From: Prorocentrum cordatum
Lineage: Eukaryota; Sar; Dinophyceae; Prorocentrales; Prorocentraceae
NCBI GenBank assembly: GCA_963575745.1
Contig: CAUYUJ010000762.1
Span: 56,047-109,730 of the forward strand
DNA: 53,684 nucleotides
Direction of reading: 5' to 3'
The translations under genes and the position numbers were made by a program. The number at the start of each line of letters is the position of its first letter. Position 1 is the stretch's first letter. Below, one piece after another: positions 11,280-20,800 of the stretch. The notes below the pieces were generated by a model that worked only from the letters and a program-made list of their open reading frames with translations, was not told the origin of the DNA and did no database searches.

Positions 11280-11745
11280 TGGAGAATAACGTCGACCCGT
11301 GGTTCGTTTTCTTGCTTTCTTGTTTTCTCGGCCCGTGGTTCGTAGTCTCGTTTTCTCGGGCCCTGATTCCTTTCATCGTTTTCTCATTTTCTCGGCCCCT
11401 GGGTGTTTTCTTGTTTTCTCATGTTTTCGGCTCATGGGTCGCGGTCTCGTTTTCTTTGGTCCTGGTTGGCGTTCTTGTGTTCCCGTCTTCTCGGCGCCTG
11501 GGTCGTGGTCAATTTTCTCGGGCCCTGCTTCGTTTATTGTTTTCTCGGCCCCTGGGTTGTGGATTTCTTTTCTCTAGTATTCTCGTTTTCTCGTTGTCTC
11601 GGCCCCCGGGTGGTGGTCTCGTTTTCTCTGACCCTGCTTCGTTTTCTCGTGTCTTCGTTTTCTCGGCTTCTGGGTCGTGGTCTCGTTTTCTCGAACCAAG
11701 CGTTTTTTGGTGATCTCGGCCCCTGGGTCGTGGGAAGGCATGAAC
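11280..11745 (+). repeat. CGTTTTCTCGGCCCCTGGGT degenerate tandem repeat (block A, copy 1)
   Basis: CTCGGCCCCTGGGTCGTGGT then CTCGTTTTCTC recurs about nine times with variable spacing (40-60 bp). The same repeat is found at 14640-15010, also next to a (GCCGGT)n tract. Confidence 0.8.
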
Positions 11746-11751
11746 GATTCT

Positions 11752-11912
11752 TGCCCCGGTGCCGGTGCCGGTGCCGGTGCCGGTGCCGGTGCTGGTGCCG
11801 GTGCTGGTGGCCGGTGCCGGTACGTGGCCGGTAGCCGGTGCTGGTGCCAGTGCCGGGGCCGGTGCCGGTGCCGGTGCCGGTGCTGGTGCCGGTGGCCGGT
11901 GCTGGTGCGGGT
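11752..11912 (+). repeat. (GCCGGT)n hexanucleotide tract, copy 1
   Basis: A GCCGGT repeat with GCTGGT, GCCAGT and GGCCGGT variants. Confidence 0.9.
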
Positions 11913-11984
11913 TATGTTTTCCCAGAACGTCCTCTCCTTCTCCCTGCCGCCTCCCGCCTCCCAGCAGTGCCACTCCCGCCCCTC

Positions 11985-12715
11985 CAGGGAAGCCCCGCCT
12001 GAGCGAGGAGTGTGACGGAAACCCATACTATTTACATGGTTTCGTGCCCTTCCCACCTCTCCAGGGAGGCCCCGCCTGAGCGAGGAGGGTATCCCACCCC
12101 TCCAGCAGGGAGACCCCGCCTGACTGAGCGAGGAGGGTATCGGAAACCCATGCTATTTACATGGTTTCGTGCCCCTCCCTCCCCTCCAGGGAGGCCCTGC
12201 CTGAGCGAGGAGGGAATCGGGAACCCGTACTATTTACATGGTTTCGTGCCCTTCCCACCTCTCCATGGAGGCCCTGCCTGAGCGAGGAGGGTATCGGAAA
12301 TTCATAAAGATTACATGGTTTCGTGCTCCTCCCACCCCTCCAGGCAGGCCCCGCCTGAGCGAGGAGGGTATCGGAAACCCATACTATTTACATGGTTTCG
12401 TGCCCTCTCCATCCGCCTGAGCGAGGAGGGTATCGGAAACCCATACTATTTACATGGTTTCGTGCCCTTCCCACCTCTCCAAGGACGCCCCGCCTGAGCG
12501 AGGAGGGTATCGGAAACCCATGCTATTTACATGGTTTCGTGCCCCTCCCACCCCTCCAGGGAGGCCCCGCCTGAGCGAGGAGGGTATCGGAAACCCATGC
12601 TATTTACATGGTTTCGTGCCCCTACCACCTCTCCAGGGAGGCCCCGTCTGAGCGAGGAGGGTATCGGAAACCCATACTATTTAAATGGTTTCGTGCCCCT
12701 CCCACTGACATGGGT
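11985..12715 (+). repeat. 77-bp satellite, about ten copies
   Basis: The unit contains GAGGAGGGTATCGGAAACCC, TACTATTTACATGGTTTCGT, then GCCCCTCCCACC and CCAGGGAGGCCCCGCCTGAGC. Copies start 77 bp apart at 12238, 12315 and 12454-12531, with one short 62-bp unit at 12392. An open plus frame crosses each unit (MVSCPSHPSREAPPERGGYR), but the register changes from unit to unit because 77 is not a multiple of three, so coding is unlikely. Confidence 0.9.
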
Positions 12716-12769
12716 GAGGAGGAGGGGAGAACATTACCTATCCATCTCACGTCCTACTCCTCCCACTGA

Positions 12770-13196
12770 GGAGGGTGAGGAGGAGGGGGAGTTCTGCGAT
12801 GAGGAAGGCTTCATCATGATGATGGTGATGACGATGGTTATACTGCTGTTCACGATGACGATGACGATGGCGATAATGGTGATGGACGATGACGATGGCG
12901 ATAACGGTGATTATGATGATGCTGATGATGATGACGATGATGATGACGATGACGATGATGGCAACGATGGCGACGACGACGAGGATGATGATGCAGATGC
13001 TGGTGATAATGACGATGCTGCTGCTGATGCTGACGTTGCCGGTGCTGTTGTTGATGATGACGACGATGATGCTGATGATCATGACGTCCACGATGATGCG
13101 GACGATGATGATGCCAAGGACGGTAATGGTGATGATGATGACGATGCTGATGATGCTGATGATGATGATGATGATGATGACGATGGTGGCGACGAC

Positions 13197-13234
<38 letters not shown>

Positions 13235-13446
13235 CGATGACGCTGGCGATGATGATGATGCTGATGATGATGAGGATGATGATGATGGTTATGATGATGC
13301 CGATGATGCTGACGATGATGATGATGATGATGTTGATGATGTTGATACTGATGATGATGACGATGATGCTGATGATGACGACGACGGGGTGACGACGATG
13401 CTGCTGATGATGCTGATGATGACGACGATGATGCTGGTGATGCTGG

Positions 13447-13493
<47 letters not shown>

Positions 13494-13550
13494 CCGAGGA
13501 TGAGGAGGACGAGGAGGAGCAGGACGACGAGGAGGAGGAGGAGGAGGACT
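12770..13550 (+). repeat. GAT/GAC trinucleotide tract inside the 77-bp satellite
   Basis: GATGAT with many GAC and GCT variants, ending in GAG/GAC. It splits the 77-bp satellite, because two further satellite copies follow at 13553. Confidence 0.9.
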
Positions 13551-13552
13551 CG

Positions 13553-13680
13553 CTTGAACGAGGAGGGTCGCGGACAGCATTACTCTTTACCAGGTTTCGT
13601 AGGCCTCCCCCCTTCCAGCGGGGCCCCGCCAGAGCGAAGAGGGTATCAACAACCCGTACTATTTACAAGGCTTCGTTTCC
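13553..13680 (+). repeat. Two outlying diverged copies of the 77-bp satellite
   Basis: GAGGAGGGTCGCGGAC, TTACCAGGTTTCGTAGGC and GAGGGTATCAACAACCC, then TACTATTTACAAGGCTTCG, match the satellite unit at about 70-80 percent by eye. Confidence 0.75.
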
Positions 13681-13839
13681 TGAGCACCTGTCCTCCCTCC
13701 TCCTTTCTTTCGTCTGCCCTTTCGTGCGTACTTACTCGTTCGATGAGCTTCTCCTTCGTGTTGATGTTGTCGTACCCCATGGGTCCCACGAAACTGTTAA
13801 TATTTTTTATGTGGGGAACTGCGTTTGCATAATTTTACC

Positions 13840-14210
13840 ATTGATTGGACTGCAATCGATTCCACTGGGTTTGCACTTGATTGGCTTGCAACCGATTGGA
13901 TTGCAACCGCTGGGGGGGCGCACAGGGCAGCGACGAGGAGGCGGCGACGGGACGGTGACGGCGACGAGCAAGGAACCGCCAGACCGACCCTCAGGCCAAG
14001 ACGACGGGCGGCGACGACGCAGCAAGGGGGGGCGACGGCAAGGACGGAAAACCAGACCGCCCCTCAAGCTCAGACGACGACGGGCGGCGACAGGGCGGCA
14101 ACGGCGAGGAGGAGCGAGCCGCCAGACCGCCCCTCAGACGACCCAGCTAATACTAGGAAAGAAGAGGGAAGGCCCCCTAAGTGCAAGCACTGTTTGGAAA
14201 ATGTCATGAT
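13840..14210 (+). repeat. Composite repeat, copy 2
   Basis: 13850-13915 has a 14-15 bp block (TTGCAACCGATTGG, TTGCACTTGATTGG). 13916-14150 is a GC-rich block with GCCAGACCGMCCCTCA repeated about every 75 bp. The tail is CCCCCTAAGTGCAAGCACTG and TTTGGAAAATGTC. It is closest to copy 1 (same CCGCCAGACCG core). Confidence 0.65.
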
Positions 14211-14235
14211 GTTCAATGTCAATGATGCTTTTCAT

Positions 14236-14630
14236 CCGGTGCCAGTGCTGGCGCCGGCGCCGGTGCCGGTGCCGGTGCCGGTGCCAGGGCTGGTGCCGGT
14301 GCGGTTGCGGGTGCGGGTGCCAGTGCCGGTGCTGGCGCCGGCGACGGCGCTGGTGCCCGTGCCGGTGCCAATGCCGCCGGCGCAGGCGCCGGTGCCGGTG
14401 CCGGTGCCGGTGCCGGTGCCGGTGCCGGTGCCGGTGCCGGTGCCGGTGCCAGTGCCGGTGCCGGTGCCGGTGCCGGTGCCGGTGCCGGTGCCGGTGCCGG
14501 TGCCAGTGCCGGGGCCGGTGCCGGTGCCGGTGCCGGTGCCAGCGCCAGTGCCGGTGCCGGTGCCGGTGCCGGTGCCGGTGCCGGTGCCGGTGCCGGTGCC
14601 GGTGCCGGTGCCGGTGCCGGTGCCGGTGGA
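14236..14630 (+). repeat. (GCCGGT)n hexanucleotide tract, copy 2
   Basis: About 65 units, very regular from 14390 onward. It lies immediately before a second block-A repeat. Confidence 0.9.
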
Positions 14631-14639
14631 CGAGAATCG

Positions 14640-15010
14640 TTCTATAGTGGTCGTGGGTCGTTTTCGCGTTTTCTCATTTCCTCGGCTCCTGGGTCGTGGT
14701 CTCCTTTTCGCGGTGCTTGGTTCGTTTTCTCGTTTTGTTGTTTCTCAGGCCTTTGGGTCGTGGTCTCGTTTTCTCTGTTCCGGTTCGTTTTTTCGTTTTC
14801 TTGTTTTCTCGGCCCCTGGTTCGTTGTCTCGTTTTCTCGGGCCCTGATTCCTTTTATCGTTTTCTCGTTTTCTCGGCCCCTGGGTCGTGGTCGTGTTTTC
14901 TCGGACCCTGGTTCGTTTTCGTGTGCCCTTGGGTCGTGGTCTCGTTTGCTCGGATTTAGTTTTGTTTTCTCGTTTTGTGGTGTTCTAGACCCCTGGGTCG
15001 TGGTCTCTGC
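14640..15010 (+). repeat. CGTTTTCTCGGCCCCTGGGT degenerate tandem repeat (block A, copy 2)
   Basis: Same motif as at 11280-11745 (CTCGGCCCCTGGGTCGTGGT). The block order is reversed relative to copy 1 (hexamer then block A) while the strand is the same. Confidence 0.8.
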
Positions 15011-15089
15011 CGTGCCGTGGAACACAAGCGGCAGATGCGTCAGTATGTATAACGCTGGCAATTCCGTCCTGAAGGGAAAACGACCCGGT

Positions 15090-15600
15090 GCGTCCCTCAC
15101 TCCCCCTCCCCCACTGCCTTTTTTCTCTCGTTTTCCTTTCCTCGTCCTGCTGCTGCATTTCCTCCTCCTCCTCCTCCTCGTCTTCCCTGTTCTCGTCCTC
15201 GTCTTCCTTCTCCTCTTCCTCCTCCTCCCCCTCCTCCTCCTCCTCCTCCTTCTCCTCCTCCTCCTCCTCCTCCTCCTCCTCCTCCTCCCCTCCTTCCTCC
15301 TCCTCCTCTTCCTCCTCCCTCCTCCTTCCTCCTCTCGTCCTTTTCCTGCTGCTCCTCCTCCTCCTCCTCCTCCTCCTCCTCCTCCTCCTTCCTCCTCATC
15401 CCCTTCCTCCTCCTCCTCCTCTTCATCCTCCTCCTCCTTCTCCTGCTCGTCCTTTTCCTGCTGCTCCTCCCTCCTCCTCCTCCTCCTCCTCCTCCTCCTC
15501 CTCCTCCTCCTCCTCCTCCTCTTCATCCTCCTCCTCCTTCTCCTGCTCGTCCTTTTCCTGCTGCTCCTCCTCCTCCTCCTCATCATCATCATCATCATCC
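15090..15600 (+). repeat. CTC trinucleotide tract with a duplicated internal segment
   Basis: (CTC)n with TTC and CTG variants. TCGTCCTTTTCCTGCTGCTC recurs at 15336, 15447 and 15548, showing segmental duplication within the tract. It ends in (CAT)n at 15580-15600. Confidence 0.9.
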
Positions 15601-16009
15601 TGAGTCCCCCCTGGCAGTCCGTCGGCCTGGCCATCAAGCCGGCGGGCGGCAGCACGGAGCCCCCGCCGCGGCCCGCGAGCGCTCGCGCGCTGGCGCCAGT
15701 GCCACAGCAGCGGGGCAGGCCCGCTCCCCGCCGCCGTCGCCGTGACGTCAGGGGGCGGGGCCGCCAGCGGCGCGCGCATGGGGGTGGCGCGAAGAAGGGG
15801 CGGGGGGTTCTTAGGAGGCAGGGGCCTTCCAGGAGGCTTTGGAGGATTGCGAGAAAGGTTTAGCAGAACACCCCTGGCGTTTCTAAGACCCTCCCTCGTG
15901 CCACTCACTCCCTGTTGTGCGCGCCGCCAATGGTGGAGGTTCGAGCTTCGAGGTATTTCTTTCAGAAAATAACTGTTGACCAGCGTCGACCCCAAATAAT
16001 GTGTTATAG
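15601..16009. other. No gene recognised
   Basis: GC-rich unique sequence (15610-15830) then mixed sequence. Open frames on both strands are Arg/Gly-rich and lack domains. Confidence 0.4.
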
Positions 16010-16620
16010 CACTGTGGAGCTGGACGATCTGTCGTGTGAGCTGTGTTATGTCAGCATGTTGGTGCGATAAAAGCTATGGTGTGCAAGCTCTGGTGTGCAT
16101 GCTACGTGGTGTAATTTAAGTTGTGTACGCTCTGTGGTGTCAGCTTCATGGTGGGAGCCACGTTGTGTAATCTACGAATCTACGTGGTGTGAGCTATGTT
16201 GCGTGTGTTATGTGGCGTGAGTAAACCCAGTGAGCTATGTCGTGTGCCATATGTGGTGTTGATCCATGTGGCTAAAGCTCAGCAGTGTGGGCTACGAGCG
16301 GCTACGAGGCGCCCATGAGCCCATGAGCGGGCACGGGTGCCAACGAGGCGGAGCCTCGGGCACCGGGAAACCCACTTCGCGCACAGCTCACGGAGCGCCG
16401 ACGAGGCGCCCACGAGCGGGCACGGGCGCCCACGCGGCGAACCCTCGGGAAACCCACCCAGCGCACGGGGCGCCTGCGAGGCGCTCGCGAGAGGGCACGA
16501 TCGCCAAGGCGGCGAAGACCCAGGAAAGCCATCCAGTTCCTTCAGAAAGTCAAAAGTAAGAACCCGTCATTTGAACACTTCTTGGGGAAACGCTACCTAA
16601 GCGTAAACTCTCGGCGCGGA
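16010..16620 (+). repeat. Composite repeat, copy 3
   Basis: 16060-16290 carries 14-bp units (GTGTAATTTAAGTT, GTGTACGCTCTGTG, GTGTCAGCTTCATG). 16300-16510 is a GC block with AAACCCACCCAGCGCACGG and CGCCCACGAG repeated about every 80 bp. The tail is AGTAAGAACCCGTCATTTG. It is closest to copy 4 at 50150-50890. Confidence 0.75.
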
Positions 16621-17164
16621 ACTCCGAACATTCATGTGCATGCAGCCTTGTCTTGATTAGTTATCTTGGGAGTCTTGTCTCTTGGAAGTGCTCCAGCCTC
16701 GGGATGCTCTTCAGCACCTGGGCCTCGCCGAGAGCGTCTTGGGGGGACCCAGCTCGTCCAGATGCTGCTGGAGAGCCGAGGTATGTCCCAGCCAGGGGCG
16801 CCGACGGAGGGGAAGCGGCCTACGGCAGGTTCGCGTAGCGTCGACCAGCGGCGACCCCGCCGTTTGGTTTCAGGTTGAACGCCGCTCGTGGCCCAGAATC
16901 GGCCCATCTTTGAACGATCTGGCCTTTCCGAAACGCCCGATCGTTCAAGGTTGAACGATCCCCGCGGTCTCCGGAACCAACGCCGGGGTCGAGCCGTGGG
17001 TGGGGGAGGAAGCATCGACTTCCAGTCGCATCGGGGCCTGGGCCTCCCATCCCGCCCAGGAGCCTGCGTCCTTGCTGTCGAGAGGCCGATCTATCTCGGC
17101 CATTCCCCAATCAGTGGTTGCACTGTGTGGGGTCCAGGCAGATATTGAAAGATTTGGCGAGAGC
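16621..17164. other. No gene recognised
   Basis: Unique sequence. A short near-repeat (TTTGAACGATC, TTCAAGGTTGAACGATC) lies at 16910-16960. Frames are open in several registers without domains. Confidence 0.4.
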
Positions 17165-17345
17165 TCGCCGCCGATTTCGGTAGGCGGCTGGGTCCCCGGG
17201 TTCCCGGTTCTGGGTTCCGGGTTCCCGTTTCCAGGTTCCGGATTGGCCTCGGTAGGCGGCTGGGATCCCAGTTTTGGGTTCCGGGTTCCCGTTTCCGGGT
17301 TCCGGATTGGTCTCGGTGGGCGGTTGGGTTCCCAGGTTTTTGTTC
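17165..17345 (+). repeat. About 68-bp tandem repeat, 2.5 copies
   Basis: CGGTAGGCGGCTGGG then TTCCGGGTTCCCGTTTCC then GGTTCCGGATTGG repeats at 17177, 17251 and 17313. Confidence 0.8.
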
Positions 17346-17526
17346 TTTGTGCCAGGGTTCGCCACACATACATACCATAGAAAGGGAACGATGGATACGG
17401 AGTGAGTATGCGTGTATATACATGTGTCGACATACATGTGTTTACAACATGTACATGTTTTTGTTATGTATGCATGTCTGTATGCATGCATTCATGCATG
17501 TCTGTCAGTCTTTTTGTCAGTCTGTC

Positions 17527-18175
17527 CGGGTCCGGGGGCCGGGGGCCAGGACCCCGACCGCAAATGTGGGGCCCGGCGCTCCGGGAGCCCAGCTGGAGCG
17601 CCGGGGGCCGTCCAAGATCGCCCGAAGACAGCTTCGGAACGCTCGAAAACGCGCTCCGATGGCGCCGGATGCCTTTCAAGACGACTCCCATGACGCCAAG
17701 AAGGCCCTCGAAGGCCCCGAAGACGCCCCAAGAGGCACTCCGAGAGAGCTCCAATAAGCAAAAATCGTCGACCTCCTATCGGAAAACTGATGTTTTTGGC
17801 GTGTTCGCCTTTTGGGCCTGCACTGCGTCCAAAACGGCCCACGAGGCACCCAAGCTGGTCGAGGATGCCCCCAAGAGGGCCCCAAGACGGTCCACGAGGG
17901 GGCCAAGACGGCCCACGAGACGCCCAAACCGCCCACGAACGCCCCAAGGCGGCGCCCAAGACGGGGACGAGGAACTGAAAATGCACACCTTTTGGCCGAA
18001 GAGACCCCCAGGAGACCCCAAGAGGCACCAAGAAGTGCCTAAGAACCCAAGAGGTCCCCAAGAGATCCGCAGAAACACAAAAAGAGGTCCCGAACACGCT
18101 TCAAGGGGCACTCCAATCGAGCCCCAATAAGCAAAAATCGTTAATTTCCTGCAGGGAACCTGATGTTTTTCCCCA
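17527..18175 (+). repeat. CCCAAGACGGCCC-type degenerate array with leader (copy 1)
   Basis: It opens with a leader (GGCCAGGACCCCGACCGC then AAATGTGGGGCCCGGCG) also present at 22735. The array consists of 10-30 bp units CCCAAGAGG/CCCAAGACGG/CCCACGAGG. Two AT-rich pieces with CAAAAATCGTYRA and CTGATGTTTTT lie at 17760 and 18130. The segment 17797-18105 is about 88 percent identical by eye to 22150-22460. Confidence 0.75.
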
Positions 18176-18333
18176 CGTGCTTGGTGGGGTTCTGGTTTTC
18201 TTCTCTGCCGCGGCGCACCCGCGTCTCCTCATTAGCGCGCCGCGCCCGCGACTCACCTCCTCCTCCTCCTCCCCCTCCTCTTCCCTCCTCTTCCTTCCTC
18301 CCTCACCCACAGCACAGCACAGCACAGCACATC

Positions 18334-18350
18334 AAAGCACACATATACAC
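18334..18350. repeat. 17-bp target-site duplication, left copy
   Basis: AAAGCACACATATACAC, identical to 20614-20630. It lies directly next to the T6 (minus-strand A6) end of the insertion and is preceded by an AGCAC microsatellite (18309-18330). Confidence 0.6.
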
Positions 18351-18555
18351 TTTTTTACAAGCTCGGAGAGGGCGCCCTGTGGCTTGGGAAAAAGGAAGAA
18401 AGCAGAAGGGGACGACGAGGAGAAGACGAGAAACAGCAGCAGCAGCAACAGCAAAGCAAGCGCGGCCCTCGGCCGACACCTGGCACCCCGACTTTGCGGG
18501 GTGCCGCCCCAGGCGCCCGGCGCCCAGCAGCTCCGCGCGCTCAGGCCCCGCCGGC

Positions 18556-19190
18556 CTACCCGCGCCGCGAGGGGCAGCCGCGCCGCGCGCGCCCGTTGCC
18601 GGCCAGCGCTCGCCAGGCGACCCGACGGCGACCCTCCGCGTCGGGGATCGCCGCAGCGGCCGCCAAGAGCCGGGCCCGCGCCTCGCGGAAGCCCAGCCCG
18701 CGAATGGCGACCTGCAGCGCCGGGGCGAGCACCCGCGCGGCCGGCCAGCCGGACCCGTCCAGGCCCTCCCGCAGCGCCTGCAGGAGCAGCTCCCTGGTCA
18801 GCCCGCCGGCCTCCGGACCGTCGCCGCCCGCTCGGGGGGGGCCGGTTCTTGCGCGCCTGCGCCGGCCTCGCCGACGGCGCCCTGCGGAGGCGGAGTGTCC
18901 GCCTCGGGGCCGTCGCCGCCGTCGCCCTCAACCCATGCCATGGGGGGGGCCGGAAGCAGCTCGTCGCCCAGCTGCTCGTTCTCCGTGAGCGTCGCCCAGC
19001 AGCGCTCCGCCAGGCTCCCGCCCAGCGCTTCGTAGCAGACCTCGATGTCGTGATCGCCCTCGTCCAGGGCGAACTCGAGGGCAGCCGCCCCCTCGGCGGG
19101 GCCAGCGGCGCGGAGCGCCTGGCCCTCGCGCGGGGGCGTGGCCACCGCCGCCGCGCCGCGCGGCTGGTGGCAATCCGGGCTAGCGCTCGC
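18556..19190 (-). pseudogene. Continuation of the Arg/Ser-rich frame, displaced by two frameshifts
   Basis: Just before the TAG at 19180 the coding-like signal moves to another frame, which gives a plausible acidic helical segment (ALEFALDEGDHDIEVCYEALG, then AERCWATLTENEQLGDELL). At the G8 run 18834-18841 (C8 on the coding strand) it moves back to the original frame: GGLTRELLLQALREGL, then RGLGFREARARLLAAAAA, ending at TAG 18558-18556. Two compensating single-base shifts, one at a homopolymer, suggest either a decayed retrocopy or assembly errors in GC-rich DNA. If the shifts are errors, the whole product would be about 650 residues. Confidence 0.4.
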
Positions 19191-20514
19191 GCGCTGCCTC
19201 CCCGCGGCTCCACCGCAGGAGCACCTGCCCCTCCGGGAGGTCCGTCGCCGTGAAGCCCGACCAGCCGGCCTCCTGGAGAGCCGCTGCGACCAGGCGCGCG
19301 CTGGGCACGCCCGGAAGCGGCTCCAGCGTGTCCGTCGCGGCCTCCGCTGCCGCCGGTGCCGCAGGGCCGGGGGGGCTCCCCGCCGGGTTCCGTCGCCCCT
19401 CGGGGTGGGCCGGTGGTGGCGGCTCCGCCGCCGCCGGCGGGGGCAGCGTCGGCCGCGTCCGTCGCCCCGCGGGGGCCGGTGCCGGCTGCCCCGGCGCTGC
19501 CGCCTGCCGCTGCCCTGCGGCGAGCACTGCGCGGCGGGCGTCCCCGGCGCCGCCACCCCGCCCGGCTGCTGCCGCCGCGGCTGCTGCTGCTCCGCTCTGC
19601 CCCGCTGCCCGAGCCGCCTCCGCGCTCAGCCCCGCCGTCGGGGCTGCTGCCGCCGCTGCCGTCGGCGCGCCCGCGGCGCCCGTCTCCTCGTCCGAGTAGT
19701 TGTCGTAGGAGTCGCTGTCCTCCTCCGGGGGCTCCCGCGCCGGCGCCCCGGGGCTCGGCTCCGCAGCCGGGCCTGCCGCGGGCGCCGCCGCCGGCTCCGC
19801 AGGCGGGCCGGCCCGGCGCCCCGGCCTGCAGGGGCCAGGGGGTGGCGCGGCGCTCGGCTGGCCAGGAGCGGGCCCGCCCGGCCGCGCGGGGGAGCGGCGC
19901 CGGTCGCGGCCGCGGTGCCGGCGGCTGCGGCTGCGGCTGCGGGGCCGCCGGTTGCGGCTGCGGGGCCGCCGGCTGCGGCTGCGGGGCCGCCCGCGCCGTA
20001 GGCGCCGCCGCCGCGGCTCCCGTGCCGGTGCCGAGCGGTCGCGCCGGCTCCTGCGCCTCGGCGGGCTCCGCGAGCGCCGCCCAGCGCCCCGCGCCCCCTC
20101 CGAGTCCTGCCCAGCCTGGTTGCCCCGGCTGCGGCGCTGGCCGGAAGGGGCGCCTGGGCTCCAGCCAGGGCCGCCGGCCGGCTCTTGGGCTGGCACCCGT
20201 GCCGCAGCGGGGTCGTTGGAGCCGGCCGCCGAGCCCGCTCCTCCTCCCGCGCCGGCCCTGGCGGCGTCGGCGGCTCCGCAGCCGCCTCCCAGCGCGGGTG
20301 CGACAGCCGGACCTCGCGCGGGGGCCGGCTCCGCGGCGCGCGGCCCGGGCGCGCCTTCGCCTTCGCCTTCGCCTGCGCCCGCCGCCACCACGGCACCATC
20401 GCCGCCGCCGAGCCACACGCCAGGCGCCGAGGGGACAGGCGCCGCGCCTGCCACCAGGTGCCAGGCCCAGCCTGGCGGGAGACAAGGGAGGCACACCCAG
20501 CAGCCCGCCTGCAT
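19180..20514 (-). CDS. Arg/Ser-rich and Pro/Ala-rich protein of unknown function (5' part of a broken frame)
   Basis: This minus-strand frame from ATG at 20514 to TAG at 19180 has 444 codons. After an aromatic start (MQAGCWVC then LPPGWAWHL) it becomes Ala/Gly/Pro-rich. An RS-type segment follows (RRSRSPPRRRSRRD, later RPRSRSRRPRSRNRR), then a short acidic patch (EEDSDSYDNYSDEE) and a more ordered helix-strand region near the end (LVAAALQEAGW, DLPEGQVLLRW). RS repeats are typical of splicing and RNA-binding factors, but no RRM is visible and no function is assigned. The frame is preferred over the other two because of the RS pattern and the ordered C-terminal part. It lies wholly inside the retroposed insertion. 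The frame stays open upstream, so the ATG choice is uncertain. Confidence 0.45.
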   Translation of the reverse strand: MQAGCWVCLPCLPPGWAWHLVAGAAPVPSAPGVWLGGGDGAVVAAGAGEGEGEGAPGPRAAEPAPARGPAVAPALGGGCGAADAARAGAGGGAGSAAGSNDPAAARVPAQEPAGGPGWSPGAPSGQRRSRGNQAGQDSEGARGAGRRSRSPPRRRSRRDRSAPAREPRRRRLRRGRPRSRSRRPRSRNRRPRSRSRSRRHRGRDRRRSPARPGGPAPGQPSAAPPPGPCRPGRRAGPPAEPAAAPAAGPAAEPSPGAPAREPPEEDSDSYDNYSDEETGAAGAPTAAAAAAPTAGLSAEAARAAGQSGAAAAAAAAAGRGGGAGDARRAVLAAGQRQAAAPGQPAPAPAGRRTRPTLPPPAAAEPPPPAHPEGRRNPAGSPPGPAAPAAAEAATDTLEPLPGVPSARLVAAALQEAGWSGFTATDLPEGQVLLRWSRGEAARER

Positions 20515-20613
20515 GCGCCGCGCCGCGGCGCGCGCGGCCCTGCGCCAAAACAGCTGGTGGGCCCTCGAGCCCACGGCCGTGGCAAGCTCCCAACCCCCCC
20601 CACGGGGGTTGAG

Positions 20614-20630
20614 AAAGCACACATATACAC
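20614..20630. repeat. 17-bp target-site duplication, right copy
   Basis: AAAGCACACATATACAC, identical to 18334-18350. It is followed by a CA-rich microsatellite and an AGCAC array, as expected if the insertion split one microsatellite region. Confidence 0.6.
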
Positions 20631-20800
20631 ATACACACATACACACATACAGACAAACACAAAAGCACACACACACAGCATACAGCACAGCACAGCACAG
20701 CACAGCACAGCACAGCACAGCACAGCACAGCACAGCACAGCACAGCACACACATACACATACACACATACACACATACACACAAACACACAAGCACACAC
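20631..20800. repeat. CA-rich and (AGCAC)n microsatellites
   Basis: ACACATACACAC runs at 20631-20683, (AGCAC)n of about 13 units at 20684-20748, then CA-rich to 20800. The left-hand counterpart of the AGCAC array is at 18309-18330, on the far side of the retroposed insertion. Confidence 0.85.

Larger units (their letters stand above)
18351..20613 (-). mobile_element. Retroposed insertion (processed transcript or non-autonomous non-LTR element)
   Basis: The minus-strand unit ends in A6 (T6 at 18351-18356). It is bounded on both sides by the identical 17-mer AAAGCACACATATACAC (18334-18350 and 20614-20630). An A-tail plus long target-site duplication is the signature of target-primed reverse transcription. 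The insertion site is a CA/AGCAC-rich microsatellite, which continues outside both repeats. The unit contains no recognisable intron and carries a long Arg/Ser-rich frame. The 5' end on the minus strand begins CTCAACCCC. That is at most a weak match to the end of the dinoflagellate spliced leader, so it is not claimed. A chance match inside microsatellite DNA is the main alternative. Confidence 0.6.

Noticed and set aside
12012-12660. Series of short plus-strand frames beginning MVSCPSH
   Set aside because: Each is one pass through the 77-bp satellite. The frame changes every unit, so no continuous protein exists.
14216-14847. Cys/Arg- or Pro/Val-rich frames over the (GCCGGT)n tract
   Set aside because: Direct translation of a hexanucleotide repeat in different registers.
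20589-20613. Relict spliced leader at the 5' end of the retroposed unit
   Set aside because: Only a few bases (CTCAA) match the end of the dinoflagellate spliced leader, which is too short to count.
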